Shown here piece after piece: positions 1 to 5,916 of a stretch of DNA of 23,960 bases. Each line of letters begins with the position of its first letter. Positions within the stretch are counted from its first letter, which is position 1. The translations under genes were made by a program, and so were the position numbers. Below the pieces are notes generated by a model that searched no databases, was not told the origin of the DNA, and saw nothing but the letters and a program-made list of their open reading frames with translations. This stretch comes from LB3-1 sp036401895 (GTDB taxonomy: Bacteria > Chloroflexota > Chloroflexia > Chloroflexales > Kallotenuaceae), in assembly GCA_036401895.1 (NCBI GenBank), contig DASWTW010000292.1:1-23960 (forward strand), in the 5' to 3' direction.

Positions 1-179
1 GGCCCTTCGCTCGGGGCCGGCTCTGCGGTCGGCGTGGCGCTGGCGCTCGGCTGATCCGGTGCGCTAGTCGTCGGCTGTGCGTCCTGCGGCACGGCGGCGG
101 ATTGCGGCAGCGTGCTGCTACAGGCCGTCAGCAATCCGGCCACGATCAGCCCGGCGAGGCGGCGGTGAAGTCGGCTCAT
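1..179 (-). CDS. Lipoprotein, N-terminal part only (runs off the window start)
   Basis: The reverse frame opens with ATG at 179 and stays open for 59 codons to the window edge. The product begins MSRLHRRLAGLIVAGLLTAC, a type II signal peptide with two arginines, a hydrophobic core and an LTAC lipobox, so Cys20 should be lipidated and the protein anchored outside the membrane. What follows is a Pro/Ala/Ser/Thr-rich linker typical of Chloroflexota lipoproteins. Its ATG overlaps the stop of the upstream acetyltransferase gene by four bases (ATGA), so the two are probably translationally coupled. The functional domain lies outside the window, so no function can be given. Confidence 0.75.
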   Translation of the reverse strand, partial: MSRLHRRLAGLIVAGLLTACSSTLPQSAAVPQDAQPTTSAPDQPSASATPTAEPAPSEG

Positions 180-718
180 GCGCTCTCACCCGTGTCGGCC
201 ACGCCGCGCCGCTCGTCGATCGCCGCTAGCGTGGTAGTTGTATCGCAGTAGCTCTCGCCGAGCGGCAGCGGACGCTTCCACAGCGACGACTGGCTGTTGC
301 TGAAGCCGAAGCGCGTGTAGAGCCGCTGCGCGGCGGTGTTGGCGTTGCGCACGTCCAAGGCGATATGGCTGGCGTTCTGGCCCTCCGCACGTTGCAGCGC
401 GTAGTCCAGCAGCTTGGTCCCGACGCCACGACCGCGCGCCTGGGGAGCCAGATAAAAGTCTTCGATGTAGGCGTAGGGCGCGGCCTCCCAGGTCGAGAGC
501 CGGTACGCGATCTGCATACAGCCGATCGCATCATCGCCGGCCGTCGCCAGCAAAAAGTCGCTCGCGCCGCTCTGGAGCAGCGCGTTGACAATATTCTCGA
601 TCTCGTCGACCTCCGCCGGCTCGACGCCTTCTTCCTGCGCCAGCGCCTGGATCAGCGGTGCGAGACGCGGCGCATCCTCGGGATGACATAACTTGATCCA
701 AAATTCGGTGAAGCTCAT
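176..718 (-). CDS. GNAT family N-acetyltransferase
   Basis: A 180-residue protein of the GCN5-related N-acetyltransferase fold, which transfers the acetyl group of acetyl-CoA to an amine. The acetyl-CoA pyrophosphate loop is visible as RGRGVG at residues 95-100, preceded by the beta4 strand YIEDFYLAPQA and followed by helix alpha3 (KLLDYALQRAE). The later motif NANTAAQRLYTRFGF (about 125-139) is the usual GNAT motif B with its conserved Asn and Tyr. The length is normal for a single-domain member. The start at 718 has GAGGA four bases upstream. It is coupled to the downstream lipoprotein by ATGA. The substrate cannot be read from the sequence; a small amine, antibiotic or protein N-terminus are all possible. 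Confidence 0.88.
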   Translation of the reverse strand: MSFTEFWIKLCHPEDAPRLAPLIQALAQEEGVEPAEVDEIENIVNALLQSGASDFLLATAGDDAIGCMQIAYRLSTWEAAPYAYIEDFYLAPQARGRGVGTKLLDYALQRAEGQNASHIALDVRNANTAAQRLYTRFGFSNSQSSLWKRPLPLGESYCDTTTTLAAIDERRGVADTGESA

Positions 719-741
719 CGATTCCTCGTTTCCTTGCCAGA

Positions 742-747
742 ATTATA
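742..747 (-). promoter_or_regulatory. -10 box for the GNAT/lipoprotein pair
   Basis: Reading the minus strand, a perfect TATAAT lies about 24 bases ahead of the acetyltransferase start. No good -35 hexamer is seen 17 bases upstream, so this is supported by the -10 element and its position alone. Confidence 0.45.
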
Positions 748-829
748 CCCGAGGAAAAAGCTTGCCCGGCAGCCGCGCGGGACTTTATCGAGATCATGGC
801 TGGCGAGAAGCGGCCGATCTGCTCTGCGC

Positions 830-858
830 TTTACAGGGCAGAAACCCGTCTTTAGAAT
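830..858 (+). promoter_or_regulatory. Sigma-70-type promoter for the RpiB-like gene
   Basis: TTTACA (830-835) and TAGAAT (853-858) are separated by exactly 17 bases and precede the gene at 912. Both hexamers match the consensus at five of six positions. Transcription would start near 865, leaving a leader of about 47 bases that carries the AAGGAGG ribosome-binding site at 899-905. Confidence 0.6.
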
Positions 859-911
859 ACCATCTTGGATTGGCTGTTTGGGAAGCGGGCGACGCACCAA
901 GGAGGTGGCCG

Positions 912-1361
912 ATGAAGATCGCTGTGAGCACGGATGAGCGCACACATCTGGTGGATATGGTTATCGCGGAGCTGGGCAAGCAGGGGCACGAGGTAGCCTA
1001 TTTCGGGCCGGAGCCGGGCGGGGCGGCGGACTGGCCGGAGGTGACGCTTCAGGCAGTTGAGCAGGTCGCCAATGGTGGCGCGGACGAGGCGATCGTGATG
1101 TGCTGGACCGGAACCGGCTGTACGATCGCGGCCAACAAGGTGCCGGGGATTCGGGCCGCGCTGTGCCAGGACGCGCCCACGGCCGAGGGTGCGCGCGTCT
1201 GGAATCACGCCAATGTTCTGGGGCTGAGCCTGCGGACGACGACCGAAGGTGTGGCTAAAGAAATTCTTGACGCGTGGTTTGCGACGCCATACAGCGACGA
1301 CGAGTGGAATCGCCGGCAGATCCAGCGCATTGACGAGCTGGATCAGCACTACCGCGGCTAG
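912..1361 (+). CDS. RpiB/LacA/LacB-family sugar-phosphate isomerase-like protein
   Basis: A 149-residue protein of the RpiB/LacAB family, which interconverts aldose and ketose phosphates such as ribose 5-phosphate and ribulose 5-phosphate. The start at 912 is set by AAGGAGG six bases upstream and by the family N-terminus MKIAVSTDE; the frame is open further upstream but without family similarity. The anion-binding loop CWTGTGCTIAANK (64-76) matches the CGTGxGxxIAANK signature and keeps the catalytic-base Cys (C64). Two other residues typical of RpiB differ: the Asp-His pair near the N-terminus is D8-E9, and the HNDTNVL motif reads WNHANVL (97-103), so the ring-opening His is Trp. It therefore probably belongs to a divergent subfamily acting on another sugar phosphate. 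It stands alone in its own transcription unit. Confidence 0.8.
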   Translation: MKIAVSTDERTHLVDMVIAELGKQGHEVAYFGPEPGGAADWPEVTLQAVEQVANGGADEAIVMCWTGTGCTIAANKVPGIRAALCQDAPTAEGARVWNHANVLGLSLRTTTEGVAKEILDAWFATPYSDDEWNRRQIQRIDELDQHYRG

Positions 1362-1390
1362 GTCTGCTCCTCGTCACGGCGATAAAAGCA

Positions 1391-1462
1391 GGAGCTTTGC
1401 GGCAGCTCCCGCAATAGTGAAATACGGGCCAGCGGATGCAGTTTTGTCTGCGCATCCGCTGG
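1391..1462. terminator. Two hairpins between convergent genes
   Basis: A 6-bp stem (GGAGCT 1391-1396 with AGCTCC 1404-1409) is followed by a perfect 11-bp stem (CCAGCGGATGC 1429-1439 with GCATCCGCTGG 1452-1462, 12-base loop). They sit between the stops of the RpiB-like gene and the hydrolase gene and may end transcription from both sides. Neither is followed by a clear T run, so a role as an RNA-stabilising or repeat hairpin is also possible. Confidence 0.5.
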
Positions 1463-1487
1463 AACTGCTGCTTTCTCCTGGCCGGAC

Positions 1488-2180
1488 TTACGCGCCGGAA
1501 GAATTCCTCAGAAAGGCGATCGTGCGATCCCAGGCAAGATCGGCCGCCTCCTGGTTGAACGCTTGCGTGACATCCGGCTCAAAGAACCAGTGTCCCATGC
1601 CAGGATACTGGTAGAACTCCACTGGCCGCCCCGCTTCCTTGAGCGCTGCCTCCAGCGCCTCGACCTCGGATTGCGGCTCGAAATCGTCGTTCTCCGCGAA
1701 GTGACCGAGGAAGGACGCCTGGGATTTGCTGAAGTCGCCGCCGCCGGTTCCATAAAAGATGACGACGGATCGAATATGCTCAGGAGCGGTGCCCGACAGA
1801 TCCAGCGCGTAGGAGGCGCCCATCGAGAAGCCAATCACTGCCAGGCCCTCGCTAGCCTGACCAGAATGCTGGTTGAGGAATGCTACAGCTGCGGCGATCT
1901 CGGCCCTGGCCTGATCCCGTTTTTGAAACAGCGCGCTGCTCATCGTTTCGGCGTCGGGAATCGTGTCTACGACTTTGCCGTGATAAAGATCTGGGGCGAA
2001 GGCGACGAAGCCGGCTGCCGCCAGCCGCGTGCAGAACGTGCGAATGGTGTCGTTGAGGCCCCACCACGGATGGAGCACGAGCACCCCTGGGCCTTGTCCG
2101 CCTTCGGGCAGAGCGAAATAGCCGCGCGCGGTCGGGTTGTCGGCGTGAGCGATCGGCTCCTGTGATGTACGATCCTCCAT
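1488..2180 (-). CDS. Dienelactone hydrolase family protein
   Basis: A 230-residue alpha/beta hydrolase of the dienelactone hydrolase family, normal length, no signal peptide, so cytoplasmic. The nucleophile elbow is GFSMGA with Ser119 where classical dienelactone hydrolases have Cys; the acid is probably Asp165 or Asp166 in FAENDDFEP and the base His197 in PGMGHWF. The early HPWWGLND (37-44) is the conserved oxyanion-hole segment of the family. A serine nucleophile points to a general esterase or carboxymethylenebutenolidase-like enzyme rather than a proven chlorocatechol enzyme. AGGAGG lies eight bases before the ATG. It is transcribed divergently from the DinB-like gene from a shared promoter region with operator-like palindromes. 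The exact substrate is unknown. Confidence 0.88.
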   Translation of the reverse strand: MEDRTSQEPIAHADNPTARGYFALPEGGQGPGVLVLHPWWGLNDTIRTFCTRLAAAGFVAFAPDLYHGKVVDTIPDAETMSSALFQKRDQARAEIAAAVAFLNQHSGQASEGLAVIGFSMGASYALDLSGTAPEHIRSVVIFYGTGGGDFSKSQASFLGHFAENDDFEPQSEVEALEAALKEAGRPVEFYQYPGMGHWFFEPDVTQAFNQEAADLAWDRTIAFLRNSSGA

Positions 2181-2224
2181 CTCAAGATCCTCCTGGTACG
2201 CGAGAATATCTCGCCGAGTGAGCG

Positions 2225-2253
2225 ACTATAGAACAAATGGTCTATGTTGTCAA
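2225..2253 (-). promoter_or_regulatory. Strong sigma-70 promoter for the dienelactone hydrolase gene
   Basis: On the minus strand TTGACA (2253-2248), a 17-base spacer and TATAGT (2230-2225) form a near-consensus promoter 45 bases ahead of the hydrolase ATG. Its -35 box is only seven bases from the -35 box of the divergent DinB promoter. Confidence 0.75.
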
Positions 2254-2281
2254 ATGTGATTTGAATACACAGAACGTGTGT
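2228..2281. promoter_or_regulatory. Three adjacent palindromes in a divergent promoter (candidate operators)
   Basis: Three inverted repeats lie side by side: an imperfect 18-bp palindrome with ATAGA/TCTAT arms (2228-2245, overlapping the minus-strand -10), the perfect TCAAAT-GTG-ATTTGA (2250-2264, covering both -35 boxes) and ACACA-N5-TGTGT (2267-2281, in the plus-strand spacer). Their placement on the core promoter elements suggests binding by one or more dimeric repressors that would control both genes. No regulator gene is adjacent. Confidence 0.5.
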
Positions 2282-2289
2282 GCTAGGAT
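2261..2289 (+). promoter_or_regulatory. Sigma-70 promoter for the DinB-like gene
   Basis: TTGAAT (2261-2266), a 17-base spacer and TAGGAT (2284-2289) precede the DinB-like start at 2324. Transcription would begin near 2296, leaving room for the AGAGGAGT ribosome-binding site. Confidence 0.65.
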
Positions 2290-2323
2290 GTGCGTAGTCG
2301 CTTACAGAGGAGTACGTAACGCC

Positions 2324-2830
2324 ATGAATGCACAAGCCTTTCGCCATTTCTACAACTATCACTTCGCGGAAAATCGCAACATCTGGGATAGCTACATCAC
2401 GCTCCTCTCCGATGAGCAGTTTACCCAGCATGTCGCCTACTCCGGCGGGTCTGTCCACAACCAGATCGTGCATGTGATGAGCGTCGACGATACCTGGTTT
2501 AGCGGACTGCGCGGTGTGGAGCTCCCGGAGCCGCTCGATCCCGCCGCCTTCGACGATCGGGCTGCTATTCGTGCGCACTGGGACGGCGTCGAGCAGCGGA
2601 TGCGCGAGTATCTAGCAGCCCTGCGCGACGATATGTTGTTCGCAAAGCCGTTCGCCGAGGGAGAAGACAAAGATCTGATCTTGTGGCAAGTGCTGCTCCA
2701 CGTCGCGAATCACGGCACCGATCATCGGGCGCAGCTGCTCAGGCTCCTCAACGATCTGGGAGTCAAAACGACTGCGCAGGATTACATTTTCTATGTCTAT
2801 GACAACGTAGAAAGTTTGCCGCCCGAGTAG
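2324..2830 (+). CDS. DinB-like (YfiT/DinB fold) metalloprotein
   Basis: A 168-residue four-helix-bundle protein of the DinB superfamily. The putative metal-binding histidine triad is visible: His50 (VHNQIVHVMSVD) and His130 and His134 in HVANHGTDHRAQL, the hallmark C-terminal motif of the family. Members are often damage- or stress-inducible, and some are thiol-dependent transferases or hydrolases that use a divalent metal; the reaction of this one cannot be predicted. The frame is open further upstream, but the ATG at 2324 has AGAGGAGT at good distance and follows a clear promoter, which settles the start. It shares its regulatory region with the divergent dienelactone hydrolase gene, suggesting co-regulation in a stress or detoxification response. 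Confidence 0.88.
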   Translation: MNAQAFRHFYNYHFAENRNIWDSYITLLSDEQFTQHVAYSGGSVHNQIVHVMSVDDTWFSGLRGVELPEPLDPAAFDDRAAIRAHWDGVEQRMREYLAALRDDMLFAKPFAEGEDKDLILWQVLLHVANHGTDHRAQLLRLLNDLGVKTTAQDYIFYVYDNVESLPPE

Positions 2831-2874
2831 AAATGACCATGCAGGAGGAGCTTGAGAAGCCTATCTCCAGCCCG

Positions 2875-3660
2875 CTACCTGAGAGATCGTAGCTCTGCCA
2901 GCCGTTGGTCACGCATTCGCGCTTTATGCGCCTGTGTTGCCTCGTTATCCCACTCGTACGAGACGGCAAAAAAATGTTGGACCAGCGTGGACGAGAAGAT
3001 GTGCGTCAGACCATGGGTCTGCATGACGCGCGTCATCAGCTTGAAGGTATCCAGGTATTCGTCGCTATTGGCCCAGAGGTACCGGACACAAGAAAAACCG
3101 ACAAGCTCAACCACGCGCTGGAAGATCGGCGTATTGCGGATCAGGGCGCAGCACGGGTGAAGGCGCGCAGTGCCAATATCTGGATTCGCCTGACGCACCG
3201 CTAGCGGAATTTCTGCGATCCCATCCCAGGACAGACGCGGCCCAATTCCGAATGCATCTGGCGCTCGCTCCAGCTCCTCAAGCATGGTCGTGATCGTGTT
3301 GGGCTGAACAAAACAAACGTCGGCGTCCAGAAAAAGATAGTGGGTACAGTCGGTGTGCGTTTGAACAAACTGGCGCAGGAGCTCACCATGTGAGTTATTG
3401 GCGGTCGTGGTCGTGTAGCCGGACGGCACAATTGGAACATTGACATGTGCGGCGAAGGCTACCAGATCCGTCATATCATCCGTTGAGCTGTTATCGAAAA
3501 TCGTCAGCGACAGCGGAAGGTCGCTGGAATGGCAGCTGAAGAAGGAGCGGAGCATGAGCTCCACGTACCGCGATGTGTTGTGGTTGACGGAGACAGCAGC
3601 AATAGAGTATGTCATACCGGCTGGCCTGGGAACTGCGCCTATCGATCGATAGGTGATCAT
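2875..3660 (-). CDS. Glycosyltransferase family 2 protein
   Basis: A protein of up to 261 residues with a GT-A fold like family 2 glycosyltransferases, which move a sugar from a nucleotide-sugar donor to an acceptor. The N-terminal Rossmann strand SIAAVSVNHNTS (19-30), the FDNSSTDD segment (55-62) for nucleotide binding and the DAD metal-binding motif (112-114, in YLFLDADVCF) are all in order. No membrane segments are seen, so it is probably cytoplasmic or membrane-associated. ATG at 3660 gives 15 extra N-terminal residues; the ATG at 3615 (MTYSIAAVSV) matches the family start better, and neither has a strong ribosome-binding site. The gene stands alone with no cell-wall or polysaccharide cluster around it, so its acceptor is unknown. 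It borders the AT-rich segment. Confidence 0.82.
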   Translation of the reverse strand: MITYRSIGAVPRPAGMTYSIAAVSVNHNTSRYVELMLRSFFSCHSSDLPLSLTIFDNSSTDDMTDLVAFAAHVNVPIVPSGYTTTTANNSHGELLRQFVQTHTDCTHYLFLDADVCFVQPNTITTMLEELERAPDAFGIGPRLSWDGIAEIPLAVRQANPDIGTARLHPCCALIRNTPIFQRVVELVGFSCVRYLWANSDEYLDTFKLMTRVMQTHGLTHIFSSTLVQHFFAVSYEWDNEATQAHKARMRDQRLAELRSLR

Positions 3661-3841
3661 AGCTTAAGGTCTGCGTCAAGTCGATGAGGGAAACGAATGC
3701 AGGTCAATCGCTGAGTTCAGCAGCGCTCCACGACGTTCAATGCACGCTTTACCAGGCAAGAATCGTGAGTAAGCAGTAGGAAAAACAGAGATGTTTCAGA
3801 GTGTTCAGTGCAACGATTGTTCGGTGAAAACTTTCTTCTTT

Positions 3842-4492
3842 TTAATTGTATCCATCGACTTTTTGTAGCAAATCATCCCGAGAGTTAACACCGTGTTTTT
3901 GATAGATCTTGTGAAGATAGTATCTAACAGTATGGGGTTTAAGTCCCAACTCATCTGCAATATCTTGTGAAGATTTACCCGCGATAGTTAAATCGAGGAC
4001 TCTCTGTTCACGAGGAGGAAGGTATACGCCTCCTGTCTCCTTAAGGCGCTGAGAATCTGGGGAAGGATTGGTAATTACAGGATAAGCACTACTTAGCGTA
4101 TTCGCGAGCGATGTTGCCGATTCACCGATCACCTGATCTAACCTCACTTCTAACTCCTTTGCTTTTTGGAGTGCATCCTGCACACCGGCCTTCCGCAGCT
4201 CGCCCGCAATAAGCCCTTGAATTTTATCTGATGTTTCTGCTGTAATTTCTGCAACGGCTTCATCTTTAGTAGCAATGTCAAGTAACTTATCCTGCATATC
4301 GAATGATCGTTGTGACGTGACCTCCTGAAGAATAGCTATGCGCTTTTCAATTTCAGCCATAGATTTTTGTATTTCAGTCATACGGTCTCGCTGCTGGTCT
4401 TCAAATTGTCGTTGACCAATATATAGTTGGAAGAGGCCAATACCTAGACCAACTAAAAACGAGATAAGATTGAAAATCTGATCAGGGTCCAT
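3842..4492 (-). CDS. Membrane-anchored coiled-coil protein with C-terminal LuxR-type HTH
   Basis: A 216-residue protein with an unusual layout: one hydrophobic helix at residues 8-25 (LISFLVGLGIGLFQLYI), a long charged, probably coiled-coil region (about 30-130), a short Pro/Ser linker, and a C-terminal GerE/LuxR helix-turn-helix (about 158-210) containing LPPREQRVLDLTIAGKSSQD and the recognition-helix segment KPHTVRYYLHKIYQK. The DNA-binding end would face the cytoplasm while tethered to the membrane. No receiver, PAS, GAF or ATPase domain is present. A TTG at 4519 extends the frame, but the ATG at 4492 has GGAG five bases upstream and is preferred. The gene is clearly AT-rich compared with its neighbours, suggesting horizontal acquisition. 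It is probably a regulator, perhaps of itself or of the small gene at 4924; its signal is unknown. Confidence 0.75.
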   Translation of the reverse strand: MDPDQIFNLISFLVGLGIGLFQLYIGQRQFEDQQRDRMTEIQKSMAEIEKRIAILQEVTSQRSFDMQDKLLDIATKDEAVAEITAETSDKIQGLIAGELRKAGVQDALQKAKELEVRLDQVIGESATSLANTLSSAYPVITNPSPDSQRLKETGGVYLPPREQRVLDLTIAGKSSQDIADELGLKPHTVRYYLHKIYQKHGVNSRDDLLQKVDGYN

Positions 4493-4541
4493 GACAACTC
4501 CAGCTAGCAAGCACTGCAATGGTACTCATAGAATGACCGAG

Positions 4542-4550
4542 AGTATAGCA
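4542..4550 (-). promoter_or_regulatory. Extended -10 promoter for the membrane LuxR-type gene
   Basis: The minus strand reads TGCTATACT here, an extended -10 element (TGn plus TATACT). The predicted start near 4535 leaves a leader of about 43 bases before the ATG at 4492 with its GGAG site. No good -35 box is seen, as is common for extended -10 promoters. Confidence 0.5.
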
Positions 4551-4792
4551 CAACCGGAAAATGTGCTTATGTGCAATACTACTTTCCTGATCTGCTATAC
4601 GAAGTGTGTTCTCATAATGTGTATGTGTAGAAGTGAAAAACCAGGCTAATTGTGAGATCTACGAGATCAGATTTATTCACGTCCCAAGTAGGCTTACAAA
4701 GTGTATGTGCAAACAGCCGAGGAGTCGCAGAATCCTCACTTGAACCGCCTACGACTCGACGTGGACGAAGTTTTGACAATCTTTAATCCGAT
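4551..4792. other. AT-rich intergenic stretch without a gene
   Basis: Part of the roughly 430-base gap between the LuxR-type gene and the zinc-ribbon gene. I see no convincing coding frame. It holds small inverted repeats, for example GATCT-ACG-AGATC (4656-4668) and GAGGA-N9-TCCTC near 4720, and it is markedly AT-richer than the rest of the window. An undetected small RNA is possible but nothing specific supports it. Confidence 0.4.
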
Positions 4793-4821
4793 TTGCATAT
4801 CAGCTAATTTTCAGATATACT
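4793..4821 (+). promoter_or_regulatory. Sigma-70 promoter for the small zinc-ribbon gene
   Basis: TTGCAT (4793-4798), a 17-base spacer and TATACT (4816-4821) form a good promoter. Transcription would start near 4828, giving a leader of about 95 bases with two hairpins before the ATG at 4924. A TTGACA at 4773-4778 could serve an alternative promoter but has no good -10 box. Confidence 0.6.
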
Positions 4822-4862
4822 TATGTCACAACCCAGCATAGACAGCACTGACTAGCTGCCTT

Positions 4863-4903
4863 TGAGCGATGTTTGCTCATCCCAAAACGGGGTGGGTTTT
4901 TTT
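4863..4903 (+). terminator. Terminator-like leader hairpin followed by seven T
   Basis: A first hairpin (TGAGC 4863-4867, GCTCA 4875-4879) is followed by CATCCC (4878-4883) pairing with GGGGTG (4889-4894, one G-T wobble), then GG and TTTTTTT (4897-4903). The two stems share bases 4878-4879, so they compete slightly. Being between the promoter and the ribosome-binding site of the 66-residue gene, it could be an attenuator, or the end of a short RNA of about 75 bases. Confidence 0.55.
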
Positions 4904-4923
4904 GTCGCCAGAGGAGAACGATT

Positions 4924-5124
4924 ATGGAGACGAACAACATGAAAGCCTACGCTTGTCCAACCTGTGGATCACAGCTCGAACATGACGGCTCAGCGTATCG
5001 CTGTGAGGAGCACGGCCTTTGGTACGCCTACGGCAGAAATCTGTTGGTTCACGCTCCCAGCGAAGATTATAAGACGCGGGATCGCTTTACCATGCCGTGG
5101 GAAGGTCGCGCCCAGAACAACTAG
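4924..5124 (+). CDS. Small zinc-ribbon protein (66 aa)
   Basis: A 66-residue cytoplasmic protein with one putative zinc site, Cys11-x2-Cys14 (CPTCG) and Cys27-x2-His30 (CEEHG), so C-x2-C-x12-C-x2-H. The knuckle is followed by LWYAYGRNLLVHAP, a hydrophobic and aromatic stretch, and a polar tail. Such small zinc-ribbon proteins are common and mostly uncharacterised; the role may be nucleic-acid or protein binding. The start at 4924 is supported by GAGGAG (4911-4916) seven bases upstream; Met6 is a possible alternative. Base composition returns toward that of the GC-rich chromosome compared with the DNA just upstream. Expression may be controlled by the terminator-like leader hairpin. Confidence 0.7.
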   Translation: METNNMKAYACPTCGSQLEHDGSAYRCEEHGLWYAYGRNLLVHAPSEDYKTRDRFTMPWEGRAQNN

Positions 5125-5146
5125 CACAGCACAGCGATGTGGTGTG

Positions 5147-5166
5147 TGGCAGCAATGAGGCTGCCA
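5147..5166. terminator. Hairpin between convergent zinc-ribbon and tungstate genes
   Basis: A perfect 7-bp stem TGGCAGC (5147-5153) with GCTGCCA (5160-5166) and a six-base loop lies between the two convergent stops. There is no long T run, so termination strength is uncertain. Confidence 0.5.
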
Positions 5167-5196
5167 TGTGAATCTTTCAGCTCGAGTCCTGACCCC

Positions 5197-5916
5197 TCAG
5201 TAGACCATTTCTCCGCGCACAAACGCCTGCGTCCTGCGATCCGCCGCCGCCGTCAGCATGTGCTCCGTTAGCCCTTCTTCGATCAACTGTCCATCCAGCA
5301 GCATCGCCGCGCGCTCGGTTAGTCGTCGCGCCTGGTGCAGATTATGCGTCGCCAGAATAATCGTCGTGGCCGCCTCGCGGTGCAGCGCATCGATCGCGGA
5401 CTCCATCAGCGCGACATTATACGGATCGAGATTGGCGGTCGGCTCGTCCAGCAGCAGCACCTGCGGCCGTAGCACAAGCGCCCGCGCCAGCGCAACCCGC
5501 TGCATCTCGCCGCCGGAGAGCGTCAGCGCTCGCGATCGCGCCACCTGCTCCAAACCCAGCAGCTCAAGCATCGCCGCCACCCGCCGATCGTCGCGCGCGC
5601 CGCGTAGCCGCAGGCCAAAGGCCACGTTGCGCCAGACTGTGGTATCGAGCAGCAGCGGTCGTTGAAAGACCAGCGTAATCTCGCGCTGAATCGCCAGCGG
5701 GATCGGGCTGTCCAGCACCTGGTTGTTGTAGGCGATCGTGCCGGCGGTGGGCCGCTCCAAAAAGCAGAGCAGCCGCAGCAATGTGGATTTGCCCGCGCCG
5801 CTCGGCCCGATCAGCGCCAGCCGATCGCCCGCGCCGATCGCCAGCTCACCGAGAGCCAGCACCGTACGATCGGCGTAGCGCTTGGTCACATTGCGGAGCC
5901 GGTAGCGTGCGCTCAT
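5197..5916 (-). CDS. tupC: Tungstate ABC transporter, ATP-binding protein
   Basis: A 239-residue ABC ATPase that would power tungstate import with the adjacent permease and binding protein. Walker A is GPSGAGKST (37-45), the Q-loop glutamine is Gln85 (LVFQRP), the signature is LSGGE (133-137), Walker B is VLLLDEP (153-159) and the switch His is His191 (LATHNLHQA). The short form without a C-terminal regulatory (TOBE) domain fits TupC rather than the larger ModC. Its ATG at 5916 overlaps the permease stop by four bases (ATGA), which fixes the start although the frame is open further upstream. The substrate assignment rests on the TupA-like binding protein of the same operon. Confidence 0.9.
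   Translation of the reverse strand: MSARYRLRNVTKRYADRTVLALGELAIGAGDRLALIGPSGAGKSTLLRLLCFLERPTAGTIAYNNQVLDSPIPLAIQREITLVFQRPLLLDTTVWRNVAFGLRLRGARDDRRVAAMLELLGLEQVARSRALTLSGGEMQRVALARALVLRPQVLLLDEPTANLDPYNVALMESAIDALHREAATTIILATHNLHQARRLTERAAMLLDGQLIEEGLTEHMLTAAADRRTQAFVRGEMVY

Noticed and set aside
693..911. Upstream extension of the RpiB-like frame
   Set aside because: The extension overlaps the promoter and the divergent gene start and has no family similarity; AAGGAGG fixes the start at 912.
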